This document shows positions 47,426-56,412 of a stretch of 64,000 nt of DNA, piece after piece (positions within the stretch are counted from its first letter, which is position 1; each line of letters starts with the position of its first letter). Made by a program: the position numbers and the translations under genes. Source of the DNA: Oleiphilaceae bacterium (GTDB taxonomy: Bacteria; Pseudomonadota; Gammaproteobacteria; Pseudomonadales; Oleiphilaceae). Under the pieces are notes generated by a model. That model was not told where the DNA came from, did not search any database, and saw nothing but the letters and a program-made list of their open reading frames with translations. The stretch spans positions 62,001 through 126,000 of the forward strand of contig JAKVBL010000003.1 of assembly GCA_022447365.1 (NCBI GenBank), in the 5' to 3' direction.

Positions 47426-47890
47426 TTATTGAGCCCCATCGTTAAGCTGAGAACGAATTTGTTCAATTCGATCGCGATTCACGCCAAAGTCAGAATGCCC
47501 AAGTCGGGAAGCAGAACGTACGTGTATACGTTGTTGGTTATCGTCGAATAAAAACTCTACATCATCCACATAACGCATGATCGCGCTCGTATATTCTGCA
47601 TAGATATACTGATCAGTTTTGACGACTAACTCAGCTGATTCGTCTGAGTTGATCGCTTTAACCAGTGCTTCGTGAGTCGAAGGTTTATTGGTATAGCTAA
47701 TACTTTCGATAAAGTGGTCTTTATCTTCATCTTTAAGAGAGCTGACGCAGTTTGGTGAGCTCGGACAAACTTGCAACGAGGCTTGTGCTTCTCCAAGTTG
47801 TTTCGGACGCGTTCCAGTGCAAGCACTCATAATAAGAGTTGAGGCAATGAATAGAAGAAAAAGTTTGGTTTGATGAATAGGGTTTTGCAC
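47426..47890 (-). CDS. DUF1499 lipoprotein
   Basis: 154 residues with a lipobox MSAC (Cys near 24). The mature part has CPSSPNCVSSLKDEDKDHFIESISY and later VEFLFDDNQQRIHVRSASRLGHSDFGVNRDRIEQIR, the DUF1499 signature. Role unknown. It starts 12 bases after the stop of the upstream histidine-kinase gene and could be read through from that operon. Confidence 0.88.
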   Translation of the reverse strand: MQNPIHQTKLFLLFIASTLIMSACTGTRPKQLGEAQASLQVCPSSPNCVSSLKDEDKDHFIESISYTNKPSTHEALVKAINSDESAELVVKTDQYIYAEYTSAIMRYVDDVEFLFDDNQQRIHVRSASRLGHSDFGVNRDRIEQIRSQLNDGAQ

Positions 47891-47901
47891 AGTTACTCCC
47901 G

Positions 47902-50496
47902 TTATTGATCGGATAGAATGGGTAGACGAATAGTAAACGCAGAGCCAACACCATAAACGCTATCGACTGAGATGTCGCCTTTGTGTTTTTCGACCACAAC
48001 TTTGACAAAATTCAGACCGAGACCTGCGCCTTTAGGACCAGATTTTTCGGACACTTGTTGTCTTCTGAAACGCTCAAAAATTCTCGGTAACTCATCCGCC
48101 TTTATGCCAAAACCTTGGTCTTCGATTGTGATGACGGCGAGCGTATCTTTTTGTTGCACATCTACGTTAATCGGTTTGCTCTCATCACTATACTTGGTTG
48201 CATTACTAAGTAGATTAATCAAGCTTCGCTCAATTAGCTCAGCACTGCCAAATAGCCATATCTCTTCGTCCCCCGAGAGAGTGATGTCGATATTTTTCTG
48301 GCGTGCAAGCTGGCTGATTGAATCAATGGCGTTCTCGATCGCATTGACCAATTCAAATTCGTAAAAGTCTTCTTCAATCGCTTGTTCAGCGCGAGTGATT
48401 TGTAAGAATTGATCTGAAAGGCTAAGTGAACGTTCTGCATGACTCGCTAATTGATCAATGACAGAAGAATCAAATTCAATACGACCAGATCTTAAGCCTT
48501 GGAGTAGGGCGAGCTGAGAACTAAGTGGTGAGCGAACATCATGGGAAAGAAAGTCGATCAGTTGGTTTTTTTCACGTTGCTGCTGACGAATTTCAGTGAT
48601 GTCTGACATGCTAATCATTAAACCGGCATCACTATGTTCGTCCACTAAAAATGGCAGGCAATGAATCATCACATCTCTGTGTCCAATCGATAGATTGAAT
48701 TGTTTTCCTTTTCCCTCTAACAGGCACGTTGATATTGCTTGATTAAAATCATCGTTGTCGGCTTTGAGAGCGGCAAAAAGCTCGTATATTGGTGTGGAGA
48801 TAATTTGTTTTTTCTCAGCCTGCAACCATGATAGTGCGCGGCTATTTGCATAGACGATTAATCCGATAGGGTCGGTTACAATGACAGCCCCAGGCATTTC
48901 TTCAAAGCCGCGAGAAATAAATGTACGCATGTCTTGCATCGCAGTGATGGCGTCACGTACTTGATGAATACGCTTCGCTATCTGCTCTGATGGTTTTTTG
49001 ATGATGGCTTCTTGGCCAGATTGCAGCTCCAGCTTATTCAGGAACTCAGTAATAGGGCGTCTAAATCCAGCGCTTGGAATGGCAAGCCCAATACGGTATT
49101 TATCATCTCCAATAGTGAGCTTGATCCAACTCGAGCTTTCGTCATGCTGCCATACCCCTTCTTCTAATATGCGATATGAGCTTAGTTGGTGTGGGTTTAA
49201 TCCATGAATTACGTTTCCATTGTGCGTAAAGACATAAGCTTTGGGCTTGATAATCGCGATCAGCGCTAGGAATATTTTCTCAAGGCTATGCTGGCTCAAG
49301 CGACGAAAGCTTAGGTCAGGCTCTCTACTTAGTCTTTCTAACTCATTGCTAAAAAAACTATTTAGGTGACGCATTCTTTGCCAGCTCCATAAAGGGTAGG
49401 CAATCAATACTCCAAGCACACTGTTTACCGGTGGGAACCATGTTCTATCTAATACTAATAGTGCGTAGCTAAACCCAAATATTCCTGCCGCCAATAACAT
49501 AGTTGAGGGCATGACGAAAGTTGGACGAATACGTGGAAAAATTAAGATAGGAACAAGAATGAATGCGAATGTTAATAGATATACCCACCGCTCAGAAACG
49601 CTACGAATAATGTTTTGATTGATGATTGCAGAGTAGGCGTTCGCGTGAATTTCAACGCCCGACATAGGGCTATTCATATGAGAAAAGGGCGTGGGGATAA
49701 TATCACCTAAGCCAGCCGCAGTTGCTCCAATAAGAATTGTTTTGTTGCGGAATGTCTCGGCCGGTATCTTATTCGACATCACGTCAACATAACTGTAAGT
49801 CGGGTAAGTGCCGCGAGGTCCTGCAAACGGAATAAGGCGGTATTCTGCGTTGACTGCCACATATGGAACACGCGTCTGTTGGCGAATCTCTTGTAAATAT
49901 TGAACCATGGGATTGGTTTCGACCGCCATGGCCATAGACATCGCAGGCCAGTATGCATCTCCGACACCTGTGTTGAGAAATATTCCGCGAGTCAGACCAT
50001 CCTCATCGAGCTCAACATGGACGTGCCCTAAGCCAAGTGCGGCGTTGGCTAATTCTGGAATAGGTAGAATTTCTGAAAGCGGCTTGTCATAGGCGAGGGG
50101 GTGAACATGTAGAGGTAACAGAACATTTCCTGCATCTTCTATTGCCTCAGCGAGAAGAAAGTCATCCGCTGGGTGTTGCGTGTCATACTCTGAAAACAAT
50201 ACATCAAATACGATGAGTGAGGCTTGATAATATCTTAGCTTATCAACAAGTTGTGCGTGAATAGCTCTTCGCCAAGGCCATTGGCCAATGCTATTAAGAC
50301 TTTTCTCATCAATCGAAATAATAACGATATTAGGGTCTGGATCCACCGTTGCTGCATGCGTAAATGCATCATAAGTGAGGAGGTCTAGACGCTTTGCTAC
50401 GTGGCTATATACAAGCAGCGCGCTCACTAGAATAAGCGCCAAAGTGAGAATGTGCTGCTCGTAAGGATGTGGATCGTTTATAGGCTTGCTTGCCAT
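47902..50496 (-). CDS. CHASE2-domain sensor histidine kinase with a PAS domain
   Basis: 864 residues. An N-terminal helix (HILTLALILVSALLVYSHV), a periplasmic CHASE2 domain (IVIISIDEKSLNSIGQWPWRRAIHAQLV, then FRNKTILIGATAAGLGDIIPTP), and three more membrane helices near residues 295-370. A PAS-like domain follows (PGAVIVTDPIGLIVYANSRALSWL), then HisKA with FLSHDVRSPLSSQLALL (phospho-accepting His) and HATPase motifs SLINLLSNATKYSD, DQGFGI, GAGLGLNFVK. Third gene of the operon with the regulator and FecR protein. CHASE2 binds unknown extracellular ligands. Confidence 0.92.
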   Translation of the reverse strand: MASKPINDPHPYEQHILTLALILVSALLVYSHVAKRLDLLTYDAFTHAATVDPDPNIVIISIDEKSLNSIGQWPWRRAIHAQLVDKLRYYQASLIVFDVLFSEYDTQHPADDFLLAEAIEDAGNVLLPLHVHPLAYDKPLSEILPIPELANAALGLGHVHVELDEDGLTRGIFLNTGVGDAYWPAMSMAMAVETNPMVQYLQEIRQQTRVPYVAVNAEYRLIPFAGPRGTYPTYSYVDVMSNKIPAETFRNKTILIGATAAGLGDIIPTPFSHMNSPMSGVEIHANAYSAIINQNIIRSVSERWVYLLTFAFILVPILIFPRIRPTFVMPSTMLLAAGIFGFSYALLVLDRTWFPPVNSVLGVLIAYPLWSWQRMRHLNSFFSNELERLSREPDLSFRRLSQHSLEKIFLALIAIIKPKAYVFTHNGNVIHGLNPHQLSSYRILEEGVWQHDESSSWIKLTIGDDKYRIGLAIPSAGFRRPITEFLNKLELQSGQEAIIKKPSEQIAKRIHQVRDAITAMQDMRTFISRGFEEMPGAVIVTDPIGLIVYANSRALSWLQAEKKQIISTPIYELFAALKADNDDFNQAISTCLLEGKGKQFNLSIGHRDVMIHCLPFLVDEHSDAGLMISMSDITEIRQQQREKNQLIDFLSHDVRSPLSSQLALLQGLRSGRIEFDSSVIDQLASHAERSLSLSDQFLQITRAEQAIEEDFYEFELVNAIENAIDSISQLARQKNIDITLSGDEEIWLFGSAELIERSLINLLSNATKYSDESKPINVDVQQKDTLAVITIEDQGFGIKADELPRIFERFRRQQVSEKSGPKGAGLGLNFVKVVVEKHKGDISVDSVYGVGSAFTIRLPILSDQ

Positions 50497-50509
50497 AGTT
50501 CTATTGTAT

Positions 50510-52075
50510 TTATTGAGGAGTAGGCTCTAACAAAATATCTTTATGTGGGCCAAACTCTGAACTAAATATTTCGTCGCCTAAGCCTTTTACACGGGCATAA
50601 AAATGCTTGCCTTCTGGTAGCTTGAGGAACGCACGTGTTTTACTAAGTGTTTCTTCTTTTAATAATCTTCTGAACTCTTTATCGTCTGATATTTGTAATA
50701 CATAGCCTTGGGCGTTGTCTACGGTGTGCCAGAAAATTCCCACTTGGTCGCCAATATAGTTGACGGTCAGAATATTAACGACGTCGAGTTTACCTTGAAT
50801 AGATACTGCTCTTGCAGCACTAGTAGCTTCTGCTTTTCCAGCGCTTAATGTACGAACTCTCCAGAAATAATTGCCAGCGGCGATAGAGTCTTCAAGGCGG
50901 TAACTGGTATTTTCAGACCATTTTGTCGGAAGTGCTAAGCGCTTAAAGTCATCTGTTTTCGACAGCTCAAAGCGGGACAGTGTTTCCGGGTGTTTCACTT
51001 CCCATGAGAATTCAGCAGTAAACGCATCAACGATGCTCCCTGGTAGAGGTAAGTCTAGCGTCGCTGCGTCAGGGTCTTGGTTTACCTCTTCATCATTTGT
51101 CTGAACTTGAGGCGCAGATTCGTCATCTTTCGTATCAACACTTGCGCCACTGGCTTTGAAGCTCGCGTTTTTGTCTTCGACATTTAAATCTGCGGGTAAA
51201 CCTCGCCAATTCAGCGTTTCTTCTGCATTTGAAATGTCGCTTAAATCACTAGAGGCTTTGAAGCGAGGAAGGTTAAATAGATTGATTCTTTCAAGATTTT
51301 CTCGGCCAACAATTGTGCGAACACCAATCCCTGACTCGATCATTTTTCTTCCGTGATCATAGAAAAATTCAACTTTGCCTTCGAGAACTTCTAGCGTTGT
51401 TCCCATAAGGCTCGATCTTAAACGAAAGTCAGTGCCACGCACTGCCGCAACGGCGCTCGGTGTGCTTATTTCGTAACGAGAACCGTTTACCAAAGGACTT
51501 ACGGTTGTTCGCAAGCCACCTCTGCCTAGGCGCATGCGTGTGTCTACCATCCCTACGTCTTCGTACTTGCTTAATTTGTTGAAGATTAGGTGGGAGTGCG
51601 GATCAAGCTTGACGGTGGAATTATCAGCAAATTGAACTGTGATTTTCCCATCCCTCGTTAAAAGTTCATCCCCAACATAGATCTGAGTGTTACTTTTTAT
51701 CGCATGATAGCGTGTTTCTTGACGGCGTTTGATTAAAGCTAGGCCTTCAGAGCTAATAATTTTCGCTGGACGAGGTTGGTATTTGAGCCACGAGATAGGG
51801 ACTTTAATAATCGAGCCGACTTGCAGATTTTCAACGTCTTTGAGGCGGTTGTAATGAGAGATAGATGTCCAAGAATACTGACGTTTCAACAAACGCTCAG
51901 CCACGTCTTTCAAGGAATCACTTGGTCTTACTGTGTAGTGCCAATCTAGGTTTTGATATCCATCATAACTCTCAGCATTGATACTTGGTGAAATCAAAGT
52001 AAGCGCTAACGCAACAAAACTTGCTGCGAATATAAGGGTTAGACGGTGATGAACTGACTGCACAGGACCATTCAT
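50510..52075 (-). CDS. exported LysM plus FecR-domain protein
   Basis: 521 residues. Signal peptide (LIFAASFVALALTLISPSINA). A LysM domain (VRPSDSLKDVAERLLKRQYSW..., VGSIIKVPISW) would bind peptidoglycan. A FecR domain follows (DGKITVQFADNSTVKLDPHSHLIF, then STPSAVAAVRGTDFRLRS), and then fibronectin-like repeats of the FecR-associated type (FSWEVKHPETLSRFELSKTDDF, IFWHTVDNAQGYVLQISDDKEF). Middle gene of a regulator/FecR/CHASE2-kinase operon, so a periplasmic partner of the kinase is plausible. Confidence 0.85.
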   Translation of the reverse strand: MNGPVQSVHHRLTLIFAASFVALALTLISPSINAESYDGYQNLDWHYTVRPSDSLKDVAERLLKRQYSWTSISHYNRLKDVENLQVGSIIKVPISWLKYQPRPAKIISSEGLALIKRRQETRYHAIKSNTQIYVGDELLTRDGKITVQFADNSTVKLDPHSHLIFNKLSKYEDVGMVDTRMRLGRGGLRTTVSPLVNGSRYEISTPSAVAAVRGTDFRLRSSLMGTTLEVLEGKVEFFYDHGRKMIESGIGVRTIVGRENLERINLFNLPRFKASSDLSDISNAEETLNWRGLPADLNVEDKNASFKASGASVDTKDDESAPQVQTNDEEVNQDPDAATLDLPLPGSIVDAFTAEFSWEVKHPETLSRFELSKTDDFKRLALPTKWSENTSYRLEDSIAAGNYFWRVRTLSAGKAEATSAARAVSIQGKLDVVNILTVNYIGDQVGIFWHTVDNAQGYVLQISDDKEFRRLLKEETLSKTRAFLKLPEGKHFYARVKGLGDEIFSSEFGPHKDILLEPTPQ

Positions 52076-52102
52076 AGTATTACACTTTAAGCGATGAAGC
52101 TT

Positions 52103-52792
52103 TTAGTCTCCCCCGCGCTCAAGGCGATAGCCGTGCTGATAAATAGTCTTAATTCTAAAGCCGTTCTCTGGTTTGATATTAAGTTTTCGGCGCAAACGAC
52201 TCACGTGCGTATCAACAGTTCGCGTATTAATATTTGAAGAAATGCCCCATACTCGCTCTAGCAAGAAGTCGCGAGACAAAAGTCGGCCAATATTTTGGAA
52301 CATAAATACCGCGAGGTCGAAGTCTTTATCTGTAAGCGAGACTTCCTCTCCAGATGAGATGATTGTTCTCTTGCTCAGATTTATGACGTAAGGTCCGATT
52401 TCTAGCTCTTCTTGTTCAGCTTGCTCTGTACCTAATCGACGGCTCAGCGCGTTGATTCTTGCCGTCAGCTCACCAATTCGTGCAGGCTTTACCAAATAGT
52501 CGTCAGCACCCGCATCAAGCGCTGTAATGATATCGGCTTCACTGTCGCGCTGAGTTAGGAATAATACCGGGACGCGCCAATTCATTTCGGCACGAACTTG
52601 TCGTAATACTTCTGTACCTTCAATGTCAGGAAGTTGCCAGTCCAAAATTAAAAGATCGTAGCTATTATGAAGAACCGAATACAAAAAGGATTTTCCAGTT
52701 TCAAAATGCTCACAGTCGTGACCATTTTCTTTGAGTTGCGCAACGAGCGTTTCGGCTTGTGACAACTCATCTTCTAGTAATGCGATTTTCAT
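52103..52792 (-). CDS. OmpR-family response regulator
   Basis: 229 residues. Receiver domain: MKIALLEDELSQAE with the acidic pair, phospho-acceptor Asp in LLILDWQLPDIEG, and LVKPAR with the conserved Lys. DNA-binding winged helix: TDKDFDLAVFMFQNIGRLLSRDFLLERVWG, then NTRTVDTHVSRLRRKL. First gene of the operon, 27 bases before the FecR gene, likely phosphorylated by the CHASE2 kinase. Confidence 0.93.
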   Translation of the reverse strand: MKIALLEDELSQAETLVAQLKENGHDCEHFETGKSFLYSVLHNSYDLLILDWQLPDIEGTEVLRQVRAEMNWRVPVLFLTQRDSEADIITALDAGADDYLVKPARIGELTARINALSRRLGTEQAEQEELEIGPYVINLSKRTIISSGEEVSLTDKDFDLAVFMFQNIGRLLSRDFLLERVWGISSNINTRTVDTHVSRLRRKLNIKPENGFRIKTIYQHGYRLERGGD

Positions 52793-52918
52793 TCATAACC
52801 CCACTTTGGACTTACTTAAACTGTTCTTTGATTTAATAGCAAAGCGAGAAACTTGCCATGCCACTAATATTTTCTTATTTATCAAAGTAAGTGTAGTTGC
52901 TTTTTGAAATTTTCCGAC

Positions 52919-52939
52919 CCTGATTTGTATCAGGTTTTT
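52919..52939 (+). terminator. intrinsic terminator-like hairpin in the divergent gap
   Basis: CCTGAT-TTGT-ATCAGG followed by TTTTT, reading toward bolA. No gene precedes it on the plus strand, so it may end a short unannotated transcript from the 126-base stretch after 52793 or attenuate bolA transcription. The rest of this 294-base gap (52793-53086) shows only AT-rich promoter-like sequence. Confidence 0.4.
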
Positions 52940-53086
52940 ACAAAGCATTGGATTAATAGCATCTAGACTAACTAGTGACGGATTTATGCCCTAATTTAAA
53001 TTGTTTAATGTGGCATTGATCACACTGCCGCATTACTATGCATGCGCATTGTATAAATAGATACTCTTAGAGCATTGGAATAGGTG

Positions 53087-53404
53087 ATGACCCGAGAAGA
53101 GAAGTTAAAAACAAGTTTGGCGGAAGCGTTCAATATTGACTATATGCTATTGGAAAACGAAAGCCATATGCATTCGGTGCCAGAAAATTCTGAAACCCAT
53201 TTTAAACTTGTCTTGGTATCAGATGACTTTGATGGGAAACGAAAAGTGGCTCGTCATCAAGCGGTGTATTCAGCAGTGAATACCGAAATGCAAAGTGGTC
53301 TTCACGCTTTGGCATTGCATCTGTACACCAATACAGAGTGGGCTGAACTCGATAATAAGCAATTAGCCTCCCCAAACTGCATGGGCGGTTCAAAAAAAGG
53401 ATGA
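53087..53404 (+). CDS. bolA: BolA family protein
   Basis: 105 residues. SHMHSVPENSETHFKLVLVSDDFDGKRKVARHQAVYSAV is the class II KH-like core with the conserved His residues used for Fe-S/glutaredoxin contacts. The C-terminus ends NCMGGSKK. BolA works with a monothiol glutaredoxin in Fe-S or stress regulation. GTG at 53084 and ATG at 53087 are adjacent; the ATG is preferred. yciO follows after 4 bases. Confidence 0.92.
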   Translation: MTREEKLKTSLAEAFNIDYMLLENESHMHSVPENSETHFKLVLVSDDFDGKRKVARHQAVYSAVNTEMQSGLHALALHLYTNTEWAELDNKQLASPNCMGGSKKG

Positions 53405-53408
53405 TTTT

Positions 53409-54029
53409 ATGAGCCAGTTTTTCCAGATCCACCCGGACAACCCGCAAGCAAGACTTATCCGACAGGCTGTCGACATCGTAAGGTCGGGTGGCATCATCGC
53501 TTATCCTACAGATTCTGCTTACGCATTAGGGTGTGAAATCGGAAACAAAGCTGGCGCAGATAAAATTAGAGCTATTAGGCAACTGACAGACAAGCATAAC
53601 TTCACTTTAGTTTGTCGTGACCTGAGTGATATATCTGTCTATGCGAAAGTTGGTAATAGTGAGTACAGACAAATTAAAGCGCATACACCAGGGCCGTATA
53701 CGTTTATTCTTCGGGCAACTAGTGAAGTGCCGAGACGTTTAATGCACCCAAAGCGTCGACAAATTGGATTGCGTATTCCTGACAATAAGATTGCATTAGA
53801 TTTGTTAGAAGAACTTGGGACTCCGTTGATGAGTACAAGTTTGATTCTGCGTGGTGAAGAATATCCCTTTACCGATCCTTATGAGATTCGTCAGACTTTA
53901 GAGCATCAATTAGATCTTGTGATTGATGGTGGCTATTGCGGTCTCGAGCCTAGTTCGGTGATTGATCTATCTGATGATCAAGCTATGGTTCTGCGCAAAG
54001 GTGCCGGAGATACCCTCGCATTTGAATAA
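53409..54029 (+). CDS. yciO: YciO/Sua5/YrdC-family protein
   Basis: 206 residues, YciO size. RSGGIIAYPTDSAYALGCEIGNKAGADKI and HTPGPYTFILRAT match the YrdC-like fold, with the later segment RIPDNKIALDLLEELGTPLMSTS. Related to threonylcarbamoyl-AMP synthase, but YciO itself has an unproven or weak activity. Starts 4 bases after bolA. Confidence 0.9.
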   Translation: MSQFFQIHPDNPQARLIRQAVDIVRSGGIIAYPTDSAYALGCEIGNKAGADKIRAIRQLTDKHNFTLVCRDLSDISVYAKVGNSEYRQIKAHTPGPYTFILRATSEVPRRLMHPKRRQIGLRIPDNKIALDLLEELGTPLMSTSLILRGEEYPFTDPYEIRQTLEHQLDLVIDGGYCGLEPSSVIDLSDDQAMVLRKGAGDTLAFE

Positions 54030-54031
54030 AA

Positions 54032-54643
54032 TTAGGCCTCGCTCGCACCTTTGAATTCGGTTTGAGATAACAGGCTTTGGTAGCGCAAGGTAATATCTTT
54101 TAATTGGTTGAATTCATTTTTCTCACTGAGCAGGCTTTGAAATACCTTGTTTGTCTGGCCGTATGCTTGCGTTAACTTATTGACATTGCTCGCATATTCC
54201 AAGGTCGGGTTTTGTTTGCTCACTGCGGTGTATGCTGATACAAAATGGTTGTCTTGGCTTAACTCAAACCCGATTCGTTCTAATTGACTTTGAACGACAG
54301 AACCTTGTACTGCAAGTTTTCCATTCGCAAGTTTCTCGATTTTTAACTGAGTGTTAGGAGCGAGACCATACTCTGAAAGCTTATTCTTGATGACTTCGTT
54401 GAGGTAAGCGCGTTGCTCACCGATCTCCTTTGTTAAGTTTTTAACCTGCACATCTTTTCGTTTCTTTTGCTCAGCGATCTGTTCTAGCCCTTGTATGCTG
54501 GAAGTGTTCGGGATTTCGGATTCGGCTGAGCTTTCCGTAATCGGCTGAGGAGTATTTGATGAACTAGATGAGAGTGTTTTGAAGGCATTCTTTAGCTGAG
54601 TGCCTAGCTCTAACATTGTGTCTCGTGGGGAAATTTGGTTCAT
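54032..54643 (-). CDS. hypothetical coiled-coil protein
   Basis: 203 residues, Ser/Thr/Gln-rich N-terminus, then a helical middle (IEKLANGKLAVQGSVVQSQLERIGFEL) and a Gln-rich C-terminus (KDITLRYQSLLSQTEFKGAS). No family recognised; no signal peptide or membrane helix. It converges on yciO with 2 bases between stops. Confidence 0.55.
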   Translation of the reverse strand: MNQISPRDTMLELGTQLKNAFKTLSSSSSNTPQPITESSAESEIPNTSSIQGLEQIAEQKKRKDVQVKNLTKEIGEQRAYLNEVIKNKLSEYGLAPNTQLKIEKLANGKLAVQGSVVQSQLERIGFELSQDNHFVSAYTAVSKQNPTLEYASNVNKLTQAYGQTNKVFQSLLSEKNEFNQLKDITLRYQSLLSQTEFKGASEA

Positions 54644-54779
54644 GCTCTTGTTTACTCATCACTTAAAAGGGGAACGAATTTGCCGATTTTTTGGCAGACC
54701 CTTGATCAATAGATTGAGAGCAAACTTAATACCAAATTTGCATATGATGGGATAAACAGAATTGTTGAATGAATCTTAA

Positions 54780-54799
54780 GCAGAGGCGGGTGCCTCTGC
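54780..54799 (-). terminator. hairpin downstream of the 54812 gene
   Basis: GCAGAGGC-ACCC-GCCTCTGC (minus-strand reading), a perfect 8-bp stem ending about 12 bases after the minus-strand stop; only a weak T-run follows. Confidence 0.5.
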
Positions 54800-54811
54800 T
54801 GAGTGGTACGA

Positions 54812-55027
54812 TTAGTGCTGTTCTTGCTCGGAATATAATTTTTCAGCCCATGCTAGAAACCCTATGCACGCTGTAAGTAAGAGAGTTCCTAAACCGTATC
54901 CCTCACTGGTTCGTTCAGTGATGCAGTACATTAAAAACATAAATAGATCGAGAGTAATTAAACCGAATAGTGCTCCGGTGACATATTCCCCTTGTTCTTT
55001 GTACCAAGTCGCGAATTGTTCGCCCAT
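54812..55027 (-). CDS. small two-helix membrane protein
   Basis: 71 residues: MGEQFATWYKEQGEYVTGAL, then a first hydrophobic segment (FGLITLDLFMFLMYCI), a polar loop (TERTSEGYGL) and a second segment (LLLTACIGFLAWA), ending KLYSEQEQH. Not recognised. The Met at 55027 has GGAG at a good distance (8 bases); the Met at 55033 and the longer frame to 55075 have poor spacing or none. Confidence 0.5.
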   Translation of the reverse strand: MGEQFATWYKEQGEYVTGALFGLITLDLFMFLMYCITERTSEGYGLGTLLLTACIGFLAWAEKLYSEQEQH

Positions 55028-55298
55028 TTTCATGACTCCAAAATTATTGTTATTGCGAAGGCCGCTGTTGGGCAACCTTGAAAGGAGCGTTCGACTACTA
55101 ACTGAGTGCGCGTTGTTTCAGTATAAGTAAGCCAAAACCCTAAATACAAGTCAGATTCGTACAAATTATGATCTGTTTTTCAGTAAAGTATGAATGCACT
55201 TGGGAACAAAAAGTAACCAAACGAAAATTGCGGGCTGCGATTCGCTCTTCTATATACATGGTCGACCTTAGAGATATGTCCTGCTTTTGGAGGTGTTC

Positions 55299-55790
55299 AT
55301 GTTTAAAGGAATTCATCGACTACTTAAATGGATGTTACGCGGAGACAATTATGGTGTGATGGCACCAAACATTTTTACGCCGTATGAAATTAAGCTCTCT
55401 TGTGCTTTGTTGGTATTAGCGGGGACGCTGATTTGGGCTCTTGCACGCAATGGTACTGAAGAGGGTATATTTGGCGTCGCGCTCATTGCCGGATTGGCAT
55501 TTTACTTGTCCTATGTGAAGTATTATCGCGCATACAAACCGGCCATGGATCGCTGGGGAATTCGCGAACTATGCAATCCAAATCATCCGCGCCAGGAGTA
55601 TCGGGTTGCTGCGCGTGATCTACAAATCTCGCCAGACGAGGTTAAGTTTATTGCGATGCAACATGGCGTGAAAGTGGTGTGCAATAATTCTCCAGCTAAT
55701 CCAAATGTTCAGATATACGAACTTCAAAGAAATTATGAGCATCGATTATATGCCGAGAAGTGGAAAGCTCAGTTAAACAAAAAGAGCTAA
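55299..55790 (+). CDS. hypothetical membrane protein
   Basis: 163 residues: a basic N-terminus (MFKGIHRLLKWMLRG), two membrane segments (IKLSCALLVLAGTLIWALA, IFGVALIAGLAFYLSYV), then a cytoplasmic tail (AMDRWGIRELCNPNHPRQEYRVAAR..., KVVCNNSPANPNVQIYELQ) with two Cys. Not recognised. GGAGG 5 bases before the ATG at 55299 decides the start. Confidence 0.62.
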   Translation: MFKGIHRLLKWMLRGDNYGVMAPNIFTPYEIKLSCALLVLAGTLIWALARNGTEEGIFGVALIAGLAFYLSYVKYYRAYKPAMDRWGIRELCNPNHPRQEYRVAARDLQISPDEVKFIAMQHGVKVVCNNSPANPNVQIYELQRNYEHRLYAEKWKAQLNKKS

Positions 55791-55909
55791 CTTATTTGAT
55801 GTGCGCCATAATACTTCTTAATCGAAAGATTGTTTTGTGCGCACCGTTCTTGATAGCAATCAGTGACTCCCTATAATACAGACACATTCTTCCTATTGTT
55901 TGTATTAGT

Positions 55910-56407
55910 ATGATCCGACGTCACAGACGGTCTCAACAAGAAGCCGATTTAGATATCACGGCGTTCATGAACTTGATGATCGTTCTTGTTCCCATCTTGC
56001 TTATAAATCTTATTTTCTCGCACACTGCGATCATAGAGCTAAACTTCCCTAGTGCAGATCAGGTGCAAGACATTGATGCCGAGCAGCTTTCTTTCCAAGT
56101 GCTGATCTTGCCAACAGCTATTGAGCTAAAAGAGGGCGCAAATACTCTTATCAAGCGCATAGAAAATACAGATCAGAACTTGCCGAATCTTTCGGAACTA
56201 AGCTTGGCGATGCAAGAGCTGAAAAGACGTGTTCCTGATAAGCGAGATATAACATTACTCGCTCAGCCCGATTCATCCTACCAAACAATTATTAACGTCA
56301 TGGATGCTGTTAGGGCATATCCTACAGTGATAGCGGGTAATGTGGTTAATGCTGAGTTGTTCCCGGATATTGGCATTGCTGATGCCCCAGAAGTTGGAGG
56401 GAACTAA
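55910..56407 (+). CDS. ExbD/TolR-family protein with Asn at the membrane Asp position
   Basis: 165 residues. N-terminal ...QEADLDITAFMNLMIVLVPILLINLIF holds the single membrane helix; the usual Asp (for example VPLLDVLLVL in TolR) appears here as Asn (AFMNLMIVL). The periplasmic domain follows (AELSFQVLILPTAIEL, KRDITLLAQPDSSYQTIINVMDAV). Normally the Asp carries protons for the ExbB/TolQ motor, so this copy may be a non-catalytic subunit. No ExbB/TolQ gene is visible. The second ExbD gene starts 5 bases after its stop. Confidence 0.8.
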   Translation: MIRRHRRSQQEADLDITAFMNLMIVLVPILLINLIFSHTAIIELNFPSADQVQDIDAEQLSFQVLILPTAIELKEGANTLIKRIENTDQNLPNLSELSLAMQELKRRVPDKRDITLLAQPDSSYQTIINVMDAVRAYPTVIAGNVVNAELFPDIGIADAPEVGGN

Positions 56408-56412
56408 TCGTT

